NCBI GenBank assembly: GCA_946410475.1
Contig: CAMKAM010000031.1
Location: 1-12,161 of the forward strand
Length of the DNA: 12,161 nt
Reading direction: 5' to 3'
Source: an uncultured Bacillota bacterium
GTDB taxonomy: Bacteria; Bacillota; Clostridia; Peptostreptococcales; Anaerovoracaceae
A program made the position numbers and the translations under genes. Positions 1 to 7,333 of this stretch are shown here, piece after piece (the stretch's first letter is position 1; each line of letters opens with the position of its first letter). The notes beneath the pieces are model-generated. The model saw only the letters and a list, made by a program, of their open reading frames with translations, had not been told where the DNA came from and did not search any database.

Positions 1-102
1 GAGGCGCATGAACGGACGAGGCGCGTGAACGAATGAGGCGCATGAACGGACGAGGCGCGCGGCCGGATGAGGCGCGTGAACAAATAGAGCGCGTGGTCGG
101 AA
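1..102. repeat. 17-bp tandem repeat, six units
   Basis: Six head-to-tail 17-bp units start at 1, 18, 35, 52, 69 and 86. Units 1 and 3 are identical (GAGGCGCATGAACGGAC). Units 2 and 5 are close to each other (GAGGCGCGTGAACGAAT and GAGGCGCGTGAACAAAT). Unit 4 has a GC-rich change and unit 6 is degenerate. The array touches the left edge, so it may continue. Every + frame meets a stop inside it (TGA at 9, 26 and 34), so an upstream + strand gene could end here but none can run through it. It contains no TAA, TAG or TGA on the minus strand. It sits just ahead of tilS. Confidence 0.9.
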
Positions 103-132
103 AAGGATGTATCAAGCAGCGTATACAGATGG

Positions 133-138
133 AAAGGG
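133..138 (+). promoter_or_regulatory. Ribosome binding site for tilS
   Basis: AAAGGG lies 9 nt before the ATG at 148 but only 3 nt before the in-frame ATG at 142. This favours initiation at 148. No in-frame start exists upstream, because a TAG at 85-87 closes the frame. Confidence 0.55.
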
Positions 139-147
139 CGAATGAAA

Positions 148-1596
148 ATGGGAGATTTGCTCAGCAAGGTCAGATCGTATATCGAGGATAACGGGATAAT
201 CGAAAAGGGAGACAGAGTGATACTGGGGCTTTCGGGCGGACCGGATTCGCTGTGTCTTTTCGACATTTTGATGAAGGTGAAGGACGAGATCGGCTTCAGC
301 CTCGACGTCGTCCACGTCAATCACAAGTTCAGACCGATAGAGGCGGAGCTCGATCAGGAATTCGTGGAAAAACTGTGCGAGGAAAATGGGGTCAGATGCC
401 ACTCCTTCGTGCGCGACTGCAACGAGATCGCGAAGACGACCGGAAGGACGCCGGAGGAAGCGGGCCGCATGGTGAGATACGAGAGCTTCTGCAAGGTCGC
501 GATGCAGCTTGAGACTGAGGGCGCGCTGGGAGATATAAAGATCTGCGTCGCCCAGAACAGGAACGACCAGGCGGAGACGATACTGTTCAGACTGATAAGA
601 GGAACGGGTACCGACGGACTTGCGGGAATGGAGCCCCTGGCAAGGGGTATGGGAGGCTATCTCATGGCCAGGCCGCTGCTGCAGTCGGACCGCAGCGAGA
701 TAGAGGCTTACTGCTATGAAGAGGGTCTCGAGCCCAGGATCGACAAGACGAACAAGGAAGCCGGCTACACGAGGAACCGGATCAGACTGGAACTGATACC
801 TTTCATCGATGAAAAGTTCGGCGGAGATATAACGAGGGCGATGGTCAGGCTCGGGATGAACGCGTCTGAAGACAGGGATTTCATGACGCGGGAAGCCGAA
901 AAACTGTACGGAAGAGCCCTGATAGAGCGTGGAAGGAACAAGATCAAACTCGACAGAAGGGCGATAGGGAGCGCTCATCCGTCCGTCAGCCGCAGGGCGA
1001 TAGCAAGAGCTTTCAGATCGGCGGGTCTTGAGCAGGATATAGAGAGGGTGCACCTCATAAACGCCGGAAGGCTGATAGACGGGGACAGTTCGTCGGGGTC
1101 GGTGGACTTTCCGGGCAGTTACCGTCTGGCAGTAAGCTACGACGAGATATGGATCATCCGCGACGAGGGCAGCCACGCGGACGGAAAGCCGGGCGGCATG
1201 ACGGAAGAAGCGGAGAACAAAAAAATACCGGAGATCACGAAGAGGGTCGTTGCGGCAGATGATCTCGAATATCCAGATGGCATGGGACAGTTTGCCGTAT
1301 TCGATGCGGACGTGCTGGAGGACAACCTGATAAGAGGGGCTGCTTACTTCGACGCGCTCGAGGTCAGGACGAGGCAGGAAGGCGACTTCATCAACCTGAA
1401 CGCCGGAAGAAAATCCATACAGGATCTGTTCGTTGATATGAAGGTGCCCAAGGAGCTGCGGGGCGATGTGTGGCTGATAGCGTGCGGCAGCGAGGTCCTC
1501 TGGATACCGGAGGGTGTCTGCAGAGCCAGATATGCTGAAAAATACAGTCTCAGGCAGAATTCGTCGAGGGCCCTCGTGCTTGAAATGTCATACTAA
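148..1596 (+). CDS. tilS: tRNA(Ile)-lysidine synthetase TilS
   Basis: TilS is a cytoplasmic N-type PP-loop ATPase. It joins lysine to C34 of the CAU-anticodon tRNA-Ile, so that this tRNA reads AUA; this matters in a genome that uses many ATA codons. The PP-loop SGGPDS is at residues 29-34 (numbering from 148). The conserved Arg of the R-Y-E/x-F region is near residue 110, and a QNRNDQAET segment at 136-144 leads into RLIRGTGTDGLAGM. A middle substrate-binding domain and a C-terminal TilS domain (about 400-475; VRTRQEGDF, then LWIPEGVCRARYAEKY) follow. The length of 482 aa is normal for full-length TilS. Upstream ATG 142 is possible, but the ribosome site suits 148. Oddity: the usual His of the AHHxxDQ/AHNxxDQ motif is Gln136. 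The gene is followed by a 96-nt spacer and ftsH; the hpt gene often found between them is absent. Confidence 0.93.
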   Translation: MGDLLSKVRSYIEDNGIIEKGDRVILGLSGGPDSLCLFDILMKVKDEIGFSLDVVHVNHKFRPIEAELDQEFVEKLCEENGVRCHSFVRDCNEIAKTTGRTPEEAGRMVRYESFCKVAMQLETEGALGDIKICVAQNRNDQAETILFRLIRGTGTDGLAGMEPLARGMGGYLMARPLLQSDRSEIEAYCYEEGLEPRIDKTNKEAGYTRNRIRLELIPFIDEKFGGDITRAMVRLGMNASEDRDFMTREAEKLYGRALIERGRNKIKLDRRAIGSAHPSVSRRAIARAFRSAGLEQDIERVHLINAGRLIDGDSSSGSVDFPGSYRLAVSYDEIWIIRDEGSHADGKPGGMTEEAENKKIPEITKRVVAADDLEYPDGMGQFAVFDADVLEDNLIRGAAYFDALEVRTRQEGDFINLNAGRKSIQDLFVDMKVPKELRGDVWLIACGSEVLWIPEGVCRARYAEKYSLRQNSSRALVLEMSY

Positions 1597-1608
1597 CTGT
1601 GATAGAAT
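1580..1608 (+). promoter_or_regulatory. Sigma-A-type promoter for ftsH
   Basis: A -35 box TTGAAA (1580-1585), a 17-nt spacer and an extended -10 box TGATAGAAT (1600-1608, hexamer TAGAAT at 1603-1608) are present. The promoter overlaps the last codons and stop of tilS. Transcription would begin near 1615, giving a leader of about 78 nt. That leader holds a GC-rich run, GGGCCCCGGGGAGGGG (1654-1669), upstream of the real ribosome site. Confidence 0.72.
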
Positions 1609-1678
1609 ACTTTGGCTTATATCTAGAGTACACGATAAAGGGAAGATAGAAAAGGGCCCCGGGGAGGGGATCCGGAAT

Positions 1679-1684
1679 AGGGAG
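1679..1684 (+). promoter_or_regulatory. Ribosome binding site fixing the TTG start of ftsH
   Basis: AGGGAG is followed by 8 nt and then TTG at 1693. This spacing supports the non-ATG start. The encoded N-terminus, MRRASRNIGIYVLIF, is the expected short basic segment before the first membrane helix. Confidence 0.7.
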
Positions 1685-1692
1685 AATAAGAA

Positions 1693-3825
1693 TTGAGAAG
1701 AGCTTCGAGAAATATAGGGATATATGTGCTGATCTTCTTATTCGTCCTGATCGCGGCATTTTTCTTTAACAGGATGCCGGGCCAGGAGGTCAAGGAAGTC
1801 ACTTTCACGACTTTCACAAAGTACGTAAGGGAAGAGCAGTTCAACAAGGTCAGCATCGATGAGATGAAACTCACCGGTGAGACGAAGGACGGCAAGGTGT
1901 ACGAGACATATGCCAACTCCGTCCTCGATATCAATTATCTGAACACAGAGTATCTCTACAAACAGAGCGAGAACAAGATAGTCAAGGTGACGAACGCGCC
2001 GCCGCACACGACGCCGTGGTACATATCGCTCCTGCCGACGCTGATCATGATAGCGGTACTGGTAGTGTTCTGGTACATGATCATGAACCAGCAGGGCGGA
2101 GGCGGCAAGGCGATGCAGTTCGGACGCAGCAAAGCCAAGCTGCAGAAGGACAGCGATATCAAGATCAGATTCAGTGACGTCGCCGGACTGGAAGAGGAGA
2201 AGGAAGAGCTTGAAGAGATCGTCGACTTCCTCAGACACCCGCGCAGGTTCAACGCTCTGGGCGCCCGCATACCGAAGGGCGTGCTGCTCGTCGGTCCTCC
2301 GGGAACAGGTAAAACATATGTATCGAAGGCGACAGCCGGAGAAGCCGGTGTGCCGTTCTTCACGATCAGCGGCTCCGAATTTGTCGAGATGTTCGTCGGC
2401 GTCGGCGCCAGCAGAGTAAGAGACCTTTTCGATCAGGCGAAGAAGAATTCGCCGTGCATCGTATTCATAGACGAGATCGACGCCGTAGGAAGAAAGAGAG
2501 GTGCAGGCCTCGGCGGCGGACATGATGAAAGAGAGCAGACTCTCAACCAGCTCCTCGTAGAAATGGACGGATTCGCTGAGAACTCCGGCATCATAGTCCT
2601 TGCCGCGACGAACAGACCTGACGTACTCGACCCGGCTCTCTTGAGACCGGGCAGATTCGACCGTCAGATCGTCATCGGCATCCCGGACGTCAAGGGAAGA
2701 GAAGAGATCTTCAGGATCCATTCGAGGAACAAGCCGCTTGCTCCTGAGGTCGATCCGAAGGTACTGGCCAGAAGGACACCGGGCTTCACGCCTGCTGACA
2801 TAGAGAACATGCTGAACGAAGCAGCCCTCCTCACGGCGAGGAGGAACGGACGCGCTATCCGCATGGACGAGATCGAAGAAGCGATCACGAAGGTCATCGC
2901 AGGTCCGGAGAAGAAGAGCAGGGTCATCAGCGAGAAGGAAAAGAAGCTTACTGCTTACCATGAGGCCGGCCATGCCGTCGTAGCAAGGTCACTTCCGGGA
3001 ACAGACCCTGTGCATCAGATCACGATCGTTCCGCGAGGCAGAGCCGGCGGATTCACGATGATACTCCCCGAGGAAGACAGGATGTACGCGACGAAGTCAT
3101 CGATGCGCGAGCAGATCATCCATCTTCTGGGCGGACGTGTGGCAGAGCAGATCACACTCGACGACATCAGTACGGGCGCGAGCAACGATATACAGAGAGC
3201 TACGGACATCGCAAGAGACATGGTCACGAAGTACGGCTTCAGCAAAAAACTCGGACCAGTCAACTACAGTTCGGGCGATGAAGTCTTCCTTGGAAAGGAC
3301 TTTTCGACGAGGCAGAACTACTCCGAAGAGGTCGCAAGCGAGATCGACGAGGAGATCAAGGCGATCATCGAGGACGCTTACGTCGAATGCGAGAAGATCC
3401 TTACTGAGAACAGAGCGATGCTCGAGACAGTCGCCGATGCCCTCATCAGGGTCGAGACTCTTGACGGAGAGCAGTTCGAGGCTCTGTGCAGCGGCGAGCT
3501 GACGGCTGAAGAACTTGCTGACAGGGTCGAGGCTGAGTCCCGTGAGATACAGGAGAAGAACAAGCGCGAGGCCGAAGAGAGCGAAAGGATCGCCCGCGAG
3601 GAGGAAGCCAGAAGGCGCGCGTACTATGAGAGCGAACTCGAAGAAGATCAGGAAGAGTATCAGGATGATCATCAGGAAGGAAATCATCACGTAGTCCGCG
3701 AGTACGACAGGGAGCCGGACGACGCGGAGATCTCTGAGAGACCTGAAGCAGACAGGCCGCCTGAAAGACTAGCTCCGAGCAAGAGAGCGGAAGAGCATAA
3801 GGATACGGATGACCGCGAAGAGTAG
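1693..3825 (+). CDS. ftsH: ATP-dependent zinc metalloprotease FtsH
   Basis: FtsH is a membrane-anchored hexameric AAA+ protease that pulls out and degrades misfolded membrane proteins and short-lived regulators. Visible order: first membrane helix (about 8-26), extracytoplasmic domain (about 30-105), second helix (about 108-131), then the AAA+ domain. That domain has Walker A GPPGTGKT at 201-208, Walker B IVFIDEID at 256-263 and the second region of homology NRPDVLDPALLRPGRFDRQ. The zinc-protease motif HEAGH is at 423-427, with a likely third zinc ligand Asp499 in STGASNDIQRAT. Just after Walker A the sequence reads TYVSKATAGEA, where LLAKAVAGEA is usual. At 710 aa it is some 65-75 residues longer than the E. 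coli and B. subtilis proteins. The excess is a highly charged tail after about residue 605. It starts with TTG, has its own promoter, and coaX follows after 48 nt. Confidence 0.97.
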   Translation: MRRASRNIGIYVLIFLFVLIAAFFFNRMPGQEVKEVTFTTFTKYVREEQFNKVSIDEMKLTGETKDGKVYETYANSVLDINYLNTEYLYKQSENKIVKVTNAPPHTTPWYISLLPTLIMIAVLVVFWYMIMNQQGGGGKAMQFGRSKAKLQKDSDIKIRFSDVAGLEEEKEELEEIVDFLRHPRRFNALGARIPKGVLLVGPPGTGKTYVSKATAGEAGVPFFTISGSEFVEMFVGVGASRVRDLFDQAKKNSPCIVFIDEIDAVGRKRGAGLGGGHDEREQTLNQLLVEMDGFAENSGIIVLAATNRPDVLDPALLRPGRFDRQIVIGIPDVKGREEIFRIHSRNKPLAPEVDPKVLARRTPGFTPADIENMLNEAALLTARRNGRAIRMDEIEEAITKVIAGPEKKSRVISEKEKKLTAYHEAGHAVVARSLPGTDPVHQITIVPRGRAGGFTMILPEEDRMYATKSSMREQIIHLLGGRVAEQITLDDISTGASNDIQRATDIARDMVTKYGFSKKLGPVNYSSGDEVFLGKDFSTRQNYSEEVASEIDEEIKAIIEDAYVECEKILTENRAMLETVADALIRVETLDGEQFEALCSGELTAEELADRVEAESREIQEKNKREAEESERIAREEEARRRAYYESELEEDQEEYQDDHQEGNHHVVREYDREPDDAEISERPEADRPPERLAPSKRAEEHKDTDDREE

Positions 3826-3873
3826 GCACGGTCTTTCGAAGAAACACATCGATAGTGATAGGAGGAAAGCAAG

Positions 3874-4710
3874 ATGCTGCTGGCTTTTGACGTAGGTAAC
3901 ACGAACGCCGTTCTGGGCGTGTTCAAAGACGGAGAACTGATCCATAACTGGCGTATGGAGACTGACAACAACAAGAGCGCCGACGAATACGGGATGCTGA
4001 TATCCCAGTTGTTCGATTACAGCGGGCTCGACATGAATGACGTCGAGGATGTCATCATCTCCACTGTAGTGCCGTCTATACTGTTCACTCTCCAGCACCT
4101 CTCGATGAAGTATTTCGGCCGCAAGGCTATAGTCATCGAGCCGGGCATCAAGACCGGACTCCTGATAAAATATGACAATCCGAAGCAGGTCGGAGCTGAC
4201 CGTATAGTCAACGCGGTAGCGGCCCACGCCAAGTACGGCGGCCCGCTGATCATAATCGACCTCGGAACGGCGACGACGTTCTGCGCGATAACGAAGAAAG
4301 CTGAGTATCTGGGCGGAACTATCGCCCCGGGACTGAAGATATCGAGCGAGGCGCTGTTCAAGATGACGGCGCAGCTGCCTAAGGTAGAACTCGAGGAGCC
4401 CGGCAAGGTCATCTGCAGGAACACTATACAGAGCATGCAGTCAGGCCTGGTCTACGGACACATGGGCATGGTGGAGTTCATCGTTGACCGCATGAAGAAG
4501 GAACTCAAAGAGATCAGCGGATGCGACGACGAGCCGAAGGTGATAGCGACCGGCGGTCTTGCAAGCATGATCTCCGAGGGCACGGACTGCATCGATGTAG
4601 TCGACAAGCTGCTTACTCTTGAGGGCCTGAGAATAATATACGAAAAGAACAGGCAGCAGAACAGCAAACAAAGGAAAGTGGATCCGTGCGAATTGGAAAC
4701 GTTAGACTGA
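3874..4710 (+). CDS. coaX: Type III pantothenate kinase CoaX
   Basis: CoaX phosphorylates pantothenate, the first step from vitamin B5 to coenzyme A, in the cytoplasm. It belongs to the ASKHA fold. The phosphate-binding loop DVGNTN is at residues 6-11. GADR at 107-110 carries the likely catalytic Asp109. The IDLGTATTF segment carries Asp129, a probable monovalent cation ligand, and GGTIAPGLKIS follows. The GGAGG ribosome site at 3861-3865 stands 8 nt before the ATG. At 278 aa it is slightly longer than the usual 255-260 because of a polar C-terminal tail (about 255-278). That tail is the stretch in which the next gene's ribosome site and start are embedded, so part of its length may be imposed by the overlap. 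It lies in the ftsH–coaX–dus unit. Confidence 0.95.
   Translation: MLLAFDVGNTNAVLGVFKDGELIHNWRMETDNNKSADEYGMLISQLFDYSGLDMNDVEDVIISTVVPSILFTLQHLSMKYFGRKAIVIEPGIKTGLLIKYDNPKQVGADRIVNAVAAHAKYGGPLIIIDLGTATTFCAITKKAEYLGGTIAPGLKISSEALFKMTAQLPKVELEEPGKVICRNTIQSMQSGLVYGHMGMVEFIVDRMKKELKEISGCDDEPKVIATGGLASMISEGTDCIDVVDKLLTLEGLRIIYEKNRQQNSKQRKVDPCELETLD
4671..4675 (+). promoter_or_regulatory. Ribosome binding site for dus, inside coaX
   Basis: AAGGA lies 10 nt before the GTG at 4686, all within the coaX reading frame. It supports the GTG start and suggests translational coupling with coaX. Confidence 0.55.
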
Positions 4711-5672
4711 AGAATCCATTCATAGCGGCCCCTTTGGCCGGGATCACTGACGCATCCACGAGAACGCTCAACGCTTCCATGGGTGCGGCTTTGTGTTTTT
4801 CCGAGATGGTAAGCGGAAAGGGACTGATGTACGAGAACGTCAAGACCGAATCGCTGCTGCATATACGTGAGGATGAAGGACCGGTAGCCTTCCAGATATT
4901 CGGAAGGGACCCCGTAGTCATGAAGCAGACTGCAAGGAGGCTTGCCGGATGCGGCAACGTCATCCTCGACATCAACATGGGCTGCCCCGTTCCGAAGATC
5001 GTAAAGAACGGAGAGGGCTCGGCTCTGATGAGGGAGCCGGAGCTTGCCGGCGAAGTGATCAGGGCGGTAGTCGAAGGTACCGACGGCGCCAAGCCCGTGA
5101 CTGTCAAGATGAGAGCGGGATGGGATGAAGACAGCATCAACGCGCCGCAGCTGGCGAAGATCGCCGAGCAGGCGGGCGCGTCCGCGGTGACGGTCCACGG
5201 CAGAACGAGAACGCAGTTCTACGAGGGCAGGGCCGACAGGGATATAATCAAAAGAGTCAAAGACAGCGTATCCATACCGGTCATCGGCAACGGCGACATC
5301 ATGTGCGCCGAAGATGCCATGAGCATGATGGAGGAGACCGGCTGTGACGCTGTGATGATAGGGCGCGGCATGCAGGGCAACCCCTGGATATTCCGTGACC
5401 TCGTGCTGGCATGGGAGGGAAGGCCCCCCGCCGGCAGACCGGACGAACGGGAAGTGTTCAGCATGATAATGAAGCACTTCGCGCTGCTTTCGGAAGAAAA
5501 AGGAGAGAGGATCGCATTTCCGGAGATGAAAAAGCACGTGTACTGGTATGTGAAGGGCAGGCACGGAGCCAACGAGATCAAGAGGCGGGTAAATGCCGTA
5601 ACATCCGCCGCGGAGATGCGTGAGATATTATCGTCATATTTTGACGTTTCCGCTGAGGCGGAAGAAAAGTAA
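4686..5672 (+). CDS. dusB: tRNA-dihydrouridine synthase (DusB-like)
   Basis: This FMN enzyme reduces particular uridines in the tRNA D-loop to dihydrouridine, using NADPH. It is a TIM barrel followed by a small helical domain. Seen: the N-terminal LKNPFIAAPLAGITD strand, the INMGCPVPKIVKNGEGSALM block with catalytic Cys100, VKMRAGW, VTVHGRTRTQFYEG, the FMN-phosphate segment IPVIGNGDI, then MIGRGMQGNPWIF. The C-terminal helical domain begins near residue 245. The 328 aa length is typical. It starts with GTG, 25 nt upstream of the coaX stop. Assignment to the DusB branch rests on this motif set and is less sure than the family. Together with tilS it makes a second tRNA-modification gene in the cluster. 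Confidence 0.94.
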   Translation: MRIGNVRLKNPFIAAPLAGITDASTRTLNASMGAALCFSEMVSGKGLMYENVKTESLLHIREDEGPVAFQIFGRDPVVMKQTARRLAGCGNVILDINMGCPVPKIVKNGEGSALMREPELAGEVIRAVVEGTDGAKPVTVKMRAGWDEDSINAPQLAKIAEQAGASAVTVHGRTRTQFYEGRADRDIIKRVKDSVSIPVIGNGDIMCAEDAMSMMEETGCDAVMIGRGMQGNPWIFRDLVLAWEGRPPAGRPDEREVFSMIMKHFALLSEEKGERIAFPEMKKHVYWYVKGRHGANEIKRRVNAVTSAAEMREILSSYFDVSAEAEEK

Positions 5673-5715
5673 GGCTTTATTATTATTATTCTAGTTTGGA
5701 AGGGGATGTATACCA

Positions 5716-7203
5716 ATGGAAAATCGTGAGAAATTCGGTTCCCGGATCGGATTTATTCTAGTTTCTGCGGGATGTGCCATAGGTATAGGTAACGTATGGA
5801 AATTCCCGTACCTTGCAGGCGCGAACGGCGGCGCGGCATTTATTCTTATCTATTTAGTATTCCTTCTGCTGCTCGGTATTCCTATCATGACTGCCGAGTT
5901 CGCTGTAGGCCGCGGCTCCCAGAAGAGCGCGGGAAAAGCTTTCGGAGCACTGCAGCCGAAGGGAACGAACTGGTCGAAGTACGGCCCGATCGCACTGGCC
6001 GGAAACTACATCCTGATGTTCTTCTATACGATGGTAGCGGGCTGGATGCTCTACTACATCTATCAGATGGCATCGGGAAAAATGTCGGGTCTCGACCCTG
6101 ATGGCGTCGCGGGCGAATTCGGCGGGATGCTCGGATCGGCGCCGACGATGCTTTTCTGGACGGTGCTCGCGATCGTGATCTCGTTCGGGATCTGCGCTCT
6201 GGGCCTCCAGGGCGGAGTCGAGAGGGTCACGAAAGTGCTCATGAGCCTTCTTCTTATCCTCATGGTCATCATGGCGATAAGATCGATGACTCTGCAGGGC
6301 GCGGGCGAAGGCCTGAAGTACTACCTCGTACCTGACTTCGGAGTTCTTAAGGAGAACGGCATCGGAAACGTATGCTTCGCGGCTATGGGCCAGGCGTTCT
6401 TCACGCTCAGCGTAGGTATAGGTTCGATGGAGATCTTCGGAAGTTATCTGGACAAAGACCGTTCGCTGTTCGGAGAAGCAGTCAGCATCACGGCCCTCGA
6501 CACGTTCGTAGCTCTTACTGCAGGCTTGATCGTAATACCGTCGTGCTTTGCTTACGACGTAGAGCCAGGCGCAGGCCCGGGACTCGTGTTCATCACGCTG
6601 CCGAACATATTCAACTCGATGTCAGGCGGAAGGATCTGGGGAACTATGTTCTTCGTATTCCTGTCGTTCGCCGCTCTCTCGACGGTCATCGCCGTATTCG
6701 AGAACATCATCGGATTCTGCATGGACATCTGGGACATGGAGAGAAAGAAGGCAGTTGCGATCAACCTCGTAGTCGTCATCATCGGCTCCATCCCGTGCGT
6801 GCTCGGATTCAACCTGTGGAGCGGTATCCACCCGTTCGGACCTGAGTCGAACATAATGGACCTCGAGGACTTCATCGTATCGAACAACCTCCTGCCGCTC
6901 GGCTCGCTCCTGTTCGTACTGTTCTGCTGCAGCAGATACGGATGGGGATGGGAGAACTTCCTCGATGAGGTCAACGCCGGAAAGGGCATGAGGTTCCCGC
7001 TCGGAAAGGCTTACATGATGTTCATCCTGCCCCTGATCATACTCATCGTATACGTCAAGGGATGCTTCGACTTCTTTGCTGCTCAGCAGATGTCGACGGC
7101 ATTCTCCGCCATCTATGTAATAGTAGTTCTGGCGATATTCGCTTACTTCATGTTCGCGAAGAAGAAGGACACAGTGCCCAACGGCAGGCTCAAGGCTCAG
7201 TAA
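5716..7203 (+). CDS. Sodium-dependent amino acid symporter, NSS (SNF) family
   Basis: An inner-membrane LeuT-fold transporter, expected to take up an amino acid with Na+. The hallmark first helix SAGCAIGIGNVWKFPYLAGANGG is at about 17-39. Asn26 matches LeuT Asn27 and Ala21 matches Ala22, both sodium-site residues. Helix 6 has FFTLSVGIGS with Thr230, and helix 7 has ALDTFVALTAGLIVIP, with Asp where LeuT has Asn286. GPGLVFITLP follows, and helix 8 has FAALSTVIAVFE with the Ser-Thr pair of the second sodium site. I count about 12 hydrophobic segments in 495 aa. A GGAAGGGG ribosome site precedes the ATG by about 10 nt. The substrate cannot be read from sequence; bacterial relatives carry hydrophobic and aromatic amino acids. 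No convincing promoter lies in the 43-nt gap after dus, which holds an (ATT)4 run, so it may be read through from ftsH. An intrinsic terminator follows. Confidence 0.93.
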   Translation: MENREKFGSRIGFILVSAGCAIGIGNVWKFPYLAGANGGAAFILIYLVFLLLLGIPIMTAEFAVGRGSQKSAGKAFGALQPKGTNWSKYGPIALAGNYILMFFYTMVAGWMLYYIYQMASGKMSGLDPDGVAGEFGGMLGSAPTMLFWTVLAIVISFGICALGLQGGVERVTKVLMSLLLILMVIMAIRSMTLQGAGEGLKYYLVPDFGVLKENGIGNVCFAAMGQAFFTLSVGIGSMEIFGSYLDKDRSLFGEAVSITALDTFVALTAGLIVIPSCFAYDVEPGAGPGLVFITLPNIFNSMSGGRIWGTMFFVFLSFAALSTVIAVFENIIGFCMDIWDMERKKAVAINLVVVIIGSIPCVLGFNLWSGIHPFGPESNIMDLEDFIVSNNLLPLGSLLFVLFCCSRYGWGWENFLDEVNAGKGMRFPLGKAYMMFILPLIILIVYVKGCFDFFAAQQMSTAFSAIYVIVVLAIFAYFMFAKKKDTVPNGRLKAQ

Positions 7204-7233
7204 GCAGACTTCACAATAATTGCAACAGACACG

Positions 7234-7270
7234 AAAGCGCGCTTTTCAGGATAGAAGAGCGCGTTTTAAT
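7234..7270 (+). terminator. Intrinsic terminator after the NSS symporter gene
   Basis: A 14-bp stem pairs 7234-7247 (AAAGCGCGCTTTTC) with 7254-7267 (GAAGAGCGCGTTTT), with two G·T wobbles and a 6-nt loop. The last four bases of the right arm are the T run, continued by AATAT. It ends the ftsH-side transcript just before the next promoter. Confidence 0.78.
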
Positions 7271-7271
7271 A

Positions 7272-7280
7272 TGGTATAAT
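7272..7280 (+). promoter_or_regulatory. Extended -10 promoter for the aminotransferase operon
   Basis: TGGTATAAT is a perfect TATAAT hexamer (7275-7280) with an upstream TGn. No good -35 box is found at 16-18 nt; that position falls within the preceding terminator stem. Extended -10 promoters can work without one. The start of transcription would be near 7287, giving a leader of about 95 nt. Confidence 0.68.
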
Positions 7281-7312
7281 ATCGGGAATGATATGCGGGG
7301 GGGAGTATGCCC

Positions 7313-7333
7313 ATGTGTATCTGGTGTATTTGA
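7313..7333 (+). CDS. Possible leader peptide MCIWCI
   Basis: A six-codon ORF (ATG TGT ATC TGG TGT ATT TGA) lies in the aminotransferase leader. A GGGAG site (7301-7305), preceded by more Gs, stands 7 nt before its ATG. An in-frame ATG at 7307 would add Met-Pro, but stands too close to the ribosome site. The peptide is two Cys, two Ile and one Trp. I see no clear terminator/antiterminator pair in the 48 nt to the aminotransferase start, so regulation is only a suggestion; chance occurrence is quite possible. Confidence 0.25.
   Translation: MCIWCI

Noticed and set aside
107..145. Short ORF (12 codons) whose TGA overlaps the ATG at 142 in an ATGA arrangement
   Set aside because: Its only ribosome-like site, AAAAGG, touches its ATG with no spacing, and the peptide shows no recognisable features. 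The overlap is with the less likely tilS start.
112..1176. Long open frame on the minus strand (354 codons) opposite tilS
   Set aside because: It mirrors a clear TilS reading frame with intact motifs, has no family motif of its own, and arises from biased codon use in a gene with few stops opposite it. The same holds for the other long minus-strand frames opposite ftsH, dus and the aminotransferase.
3826..3873. Promoter or terminator in the ftsH–coaX gap
   Set aside because: Only a 4-bp TCTT/AAGA stem and no -10/-35 pair are visible; co-transcription is the simplest reading.
5647..5690. TTCCGC/GCGGAA hairpin at the end of dus, followed by a T-rich (ATT)4 run, as a terminator
   Set aside because: The stem is only 6 bp, lies inside coding sequence, and the AT-rich run is more than 10 nt away and interrupted by A. 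It does not fit an intrinsic terminator.
5641..5690. TTGACG at 5641 with downstream TATTAT as a promoter for the symporter gene
   Set aside because: The spacing to any TATTAT is about 30 nt, far from 16-18, and no better -35 box is placed for the AT-rich run.
5686..5764. 12-bp direct repeat TTATTCTAGTTT at 5686-5697 and 5753-5764 around the symporter start
   Set aside because: A few 12-bp matches are expected by chance in a 12-kb window; no further structure links the copies.
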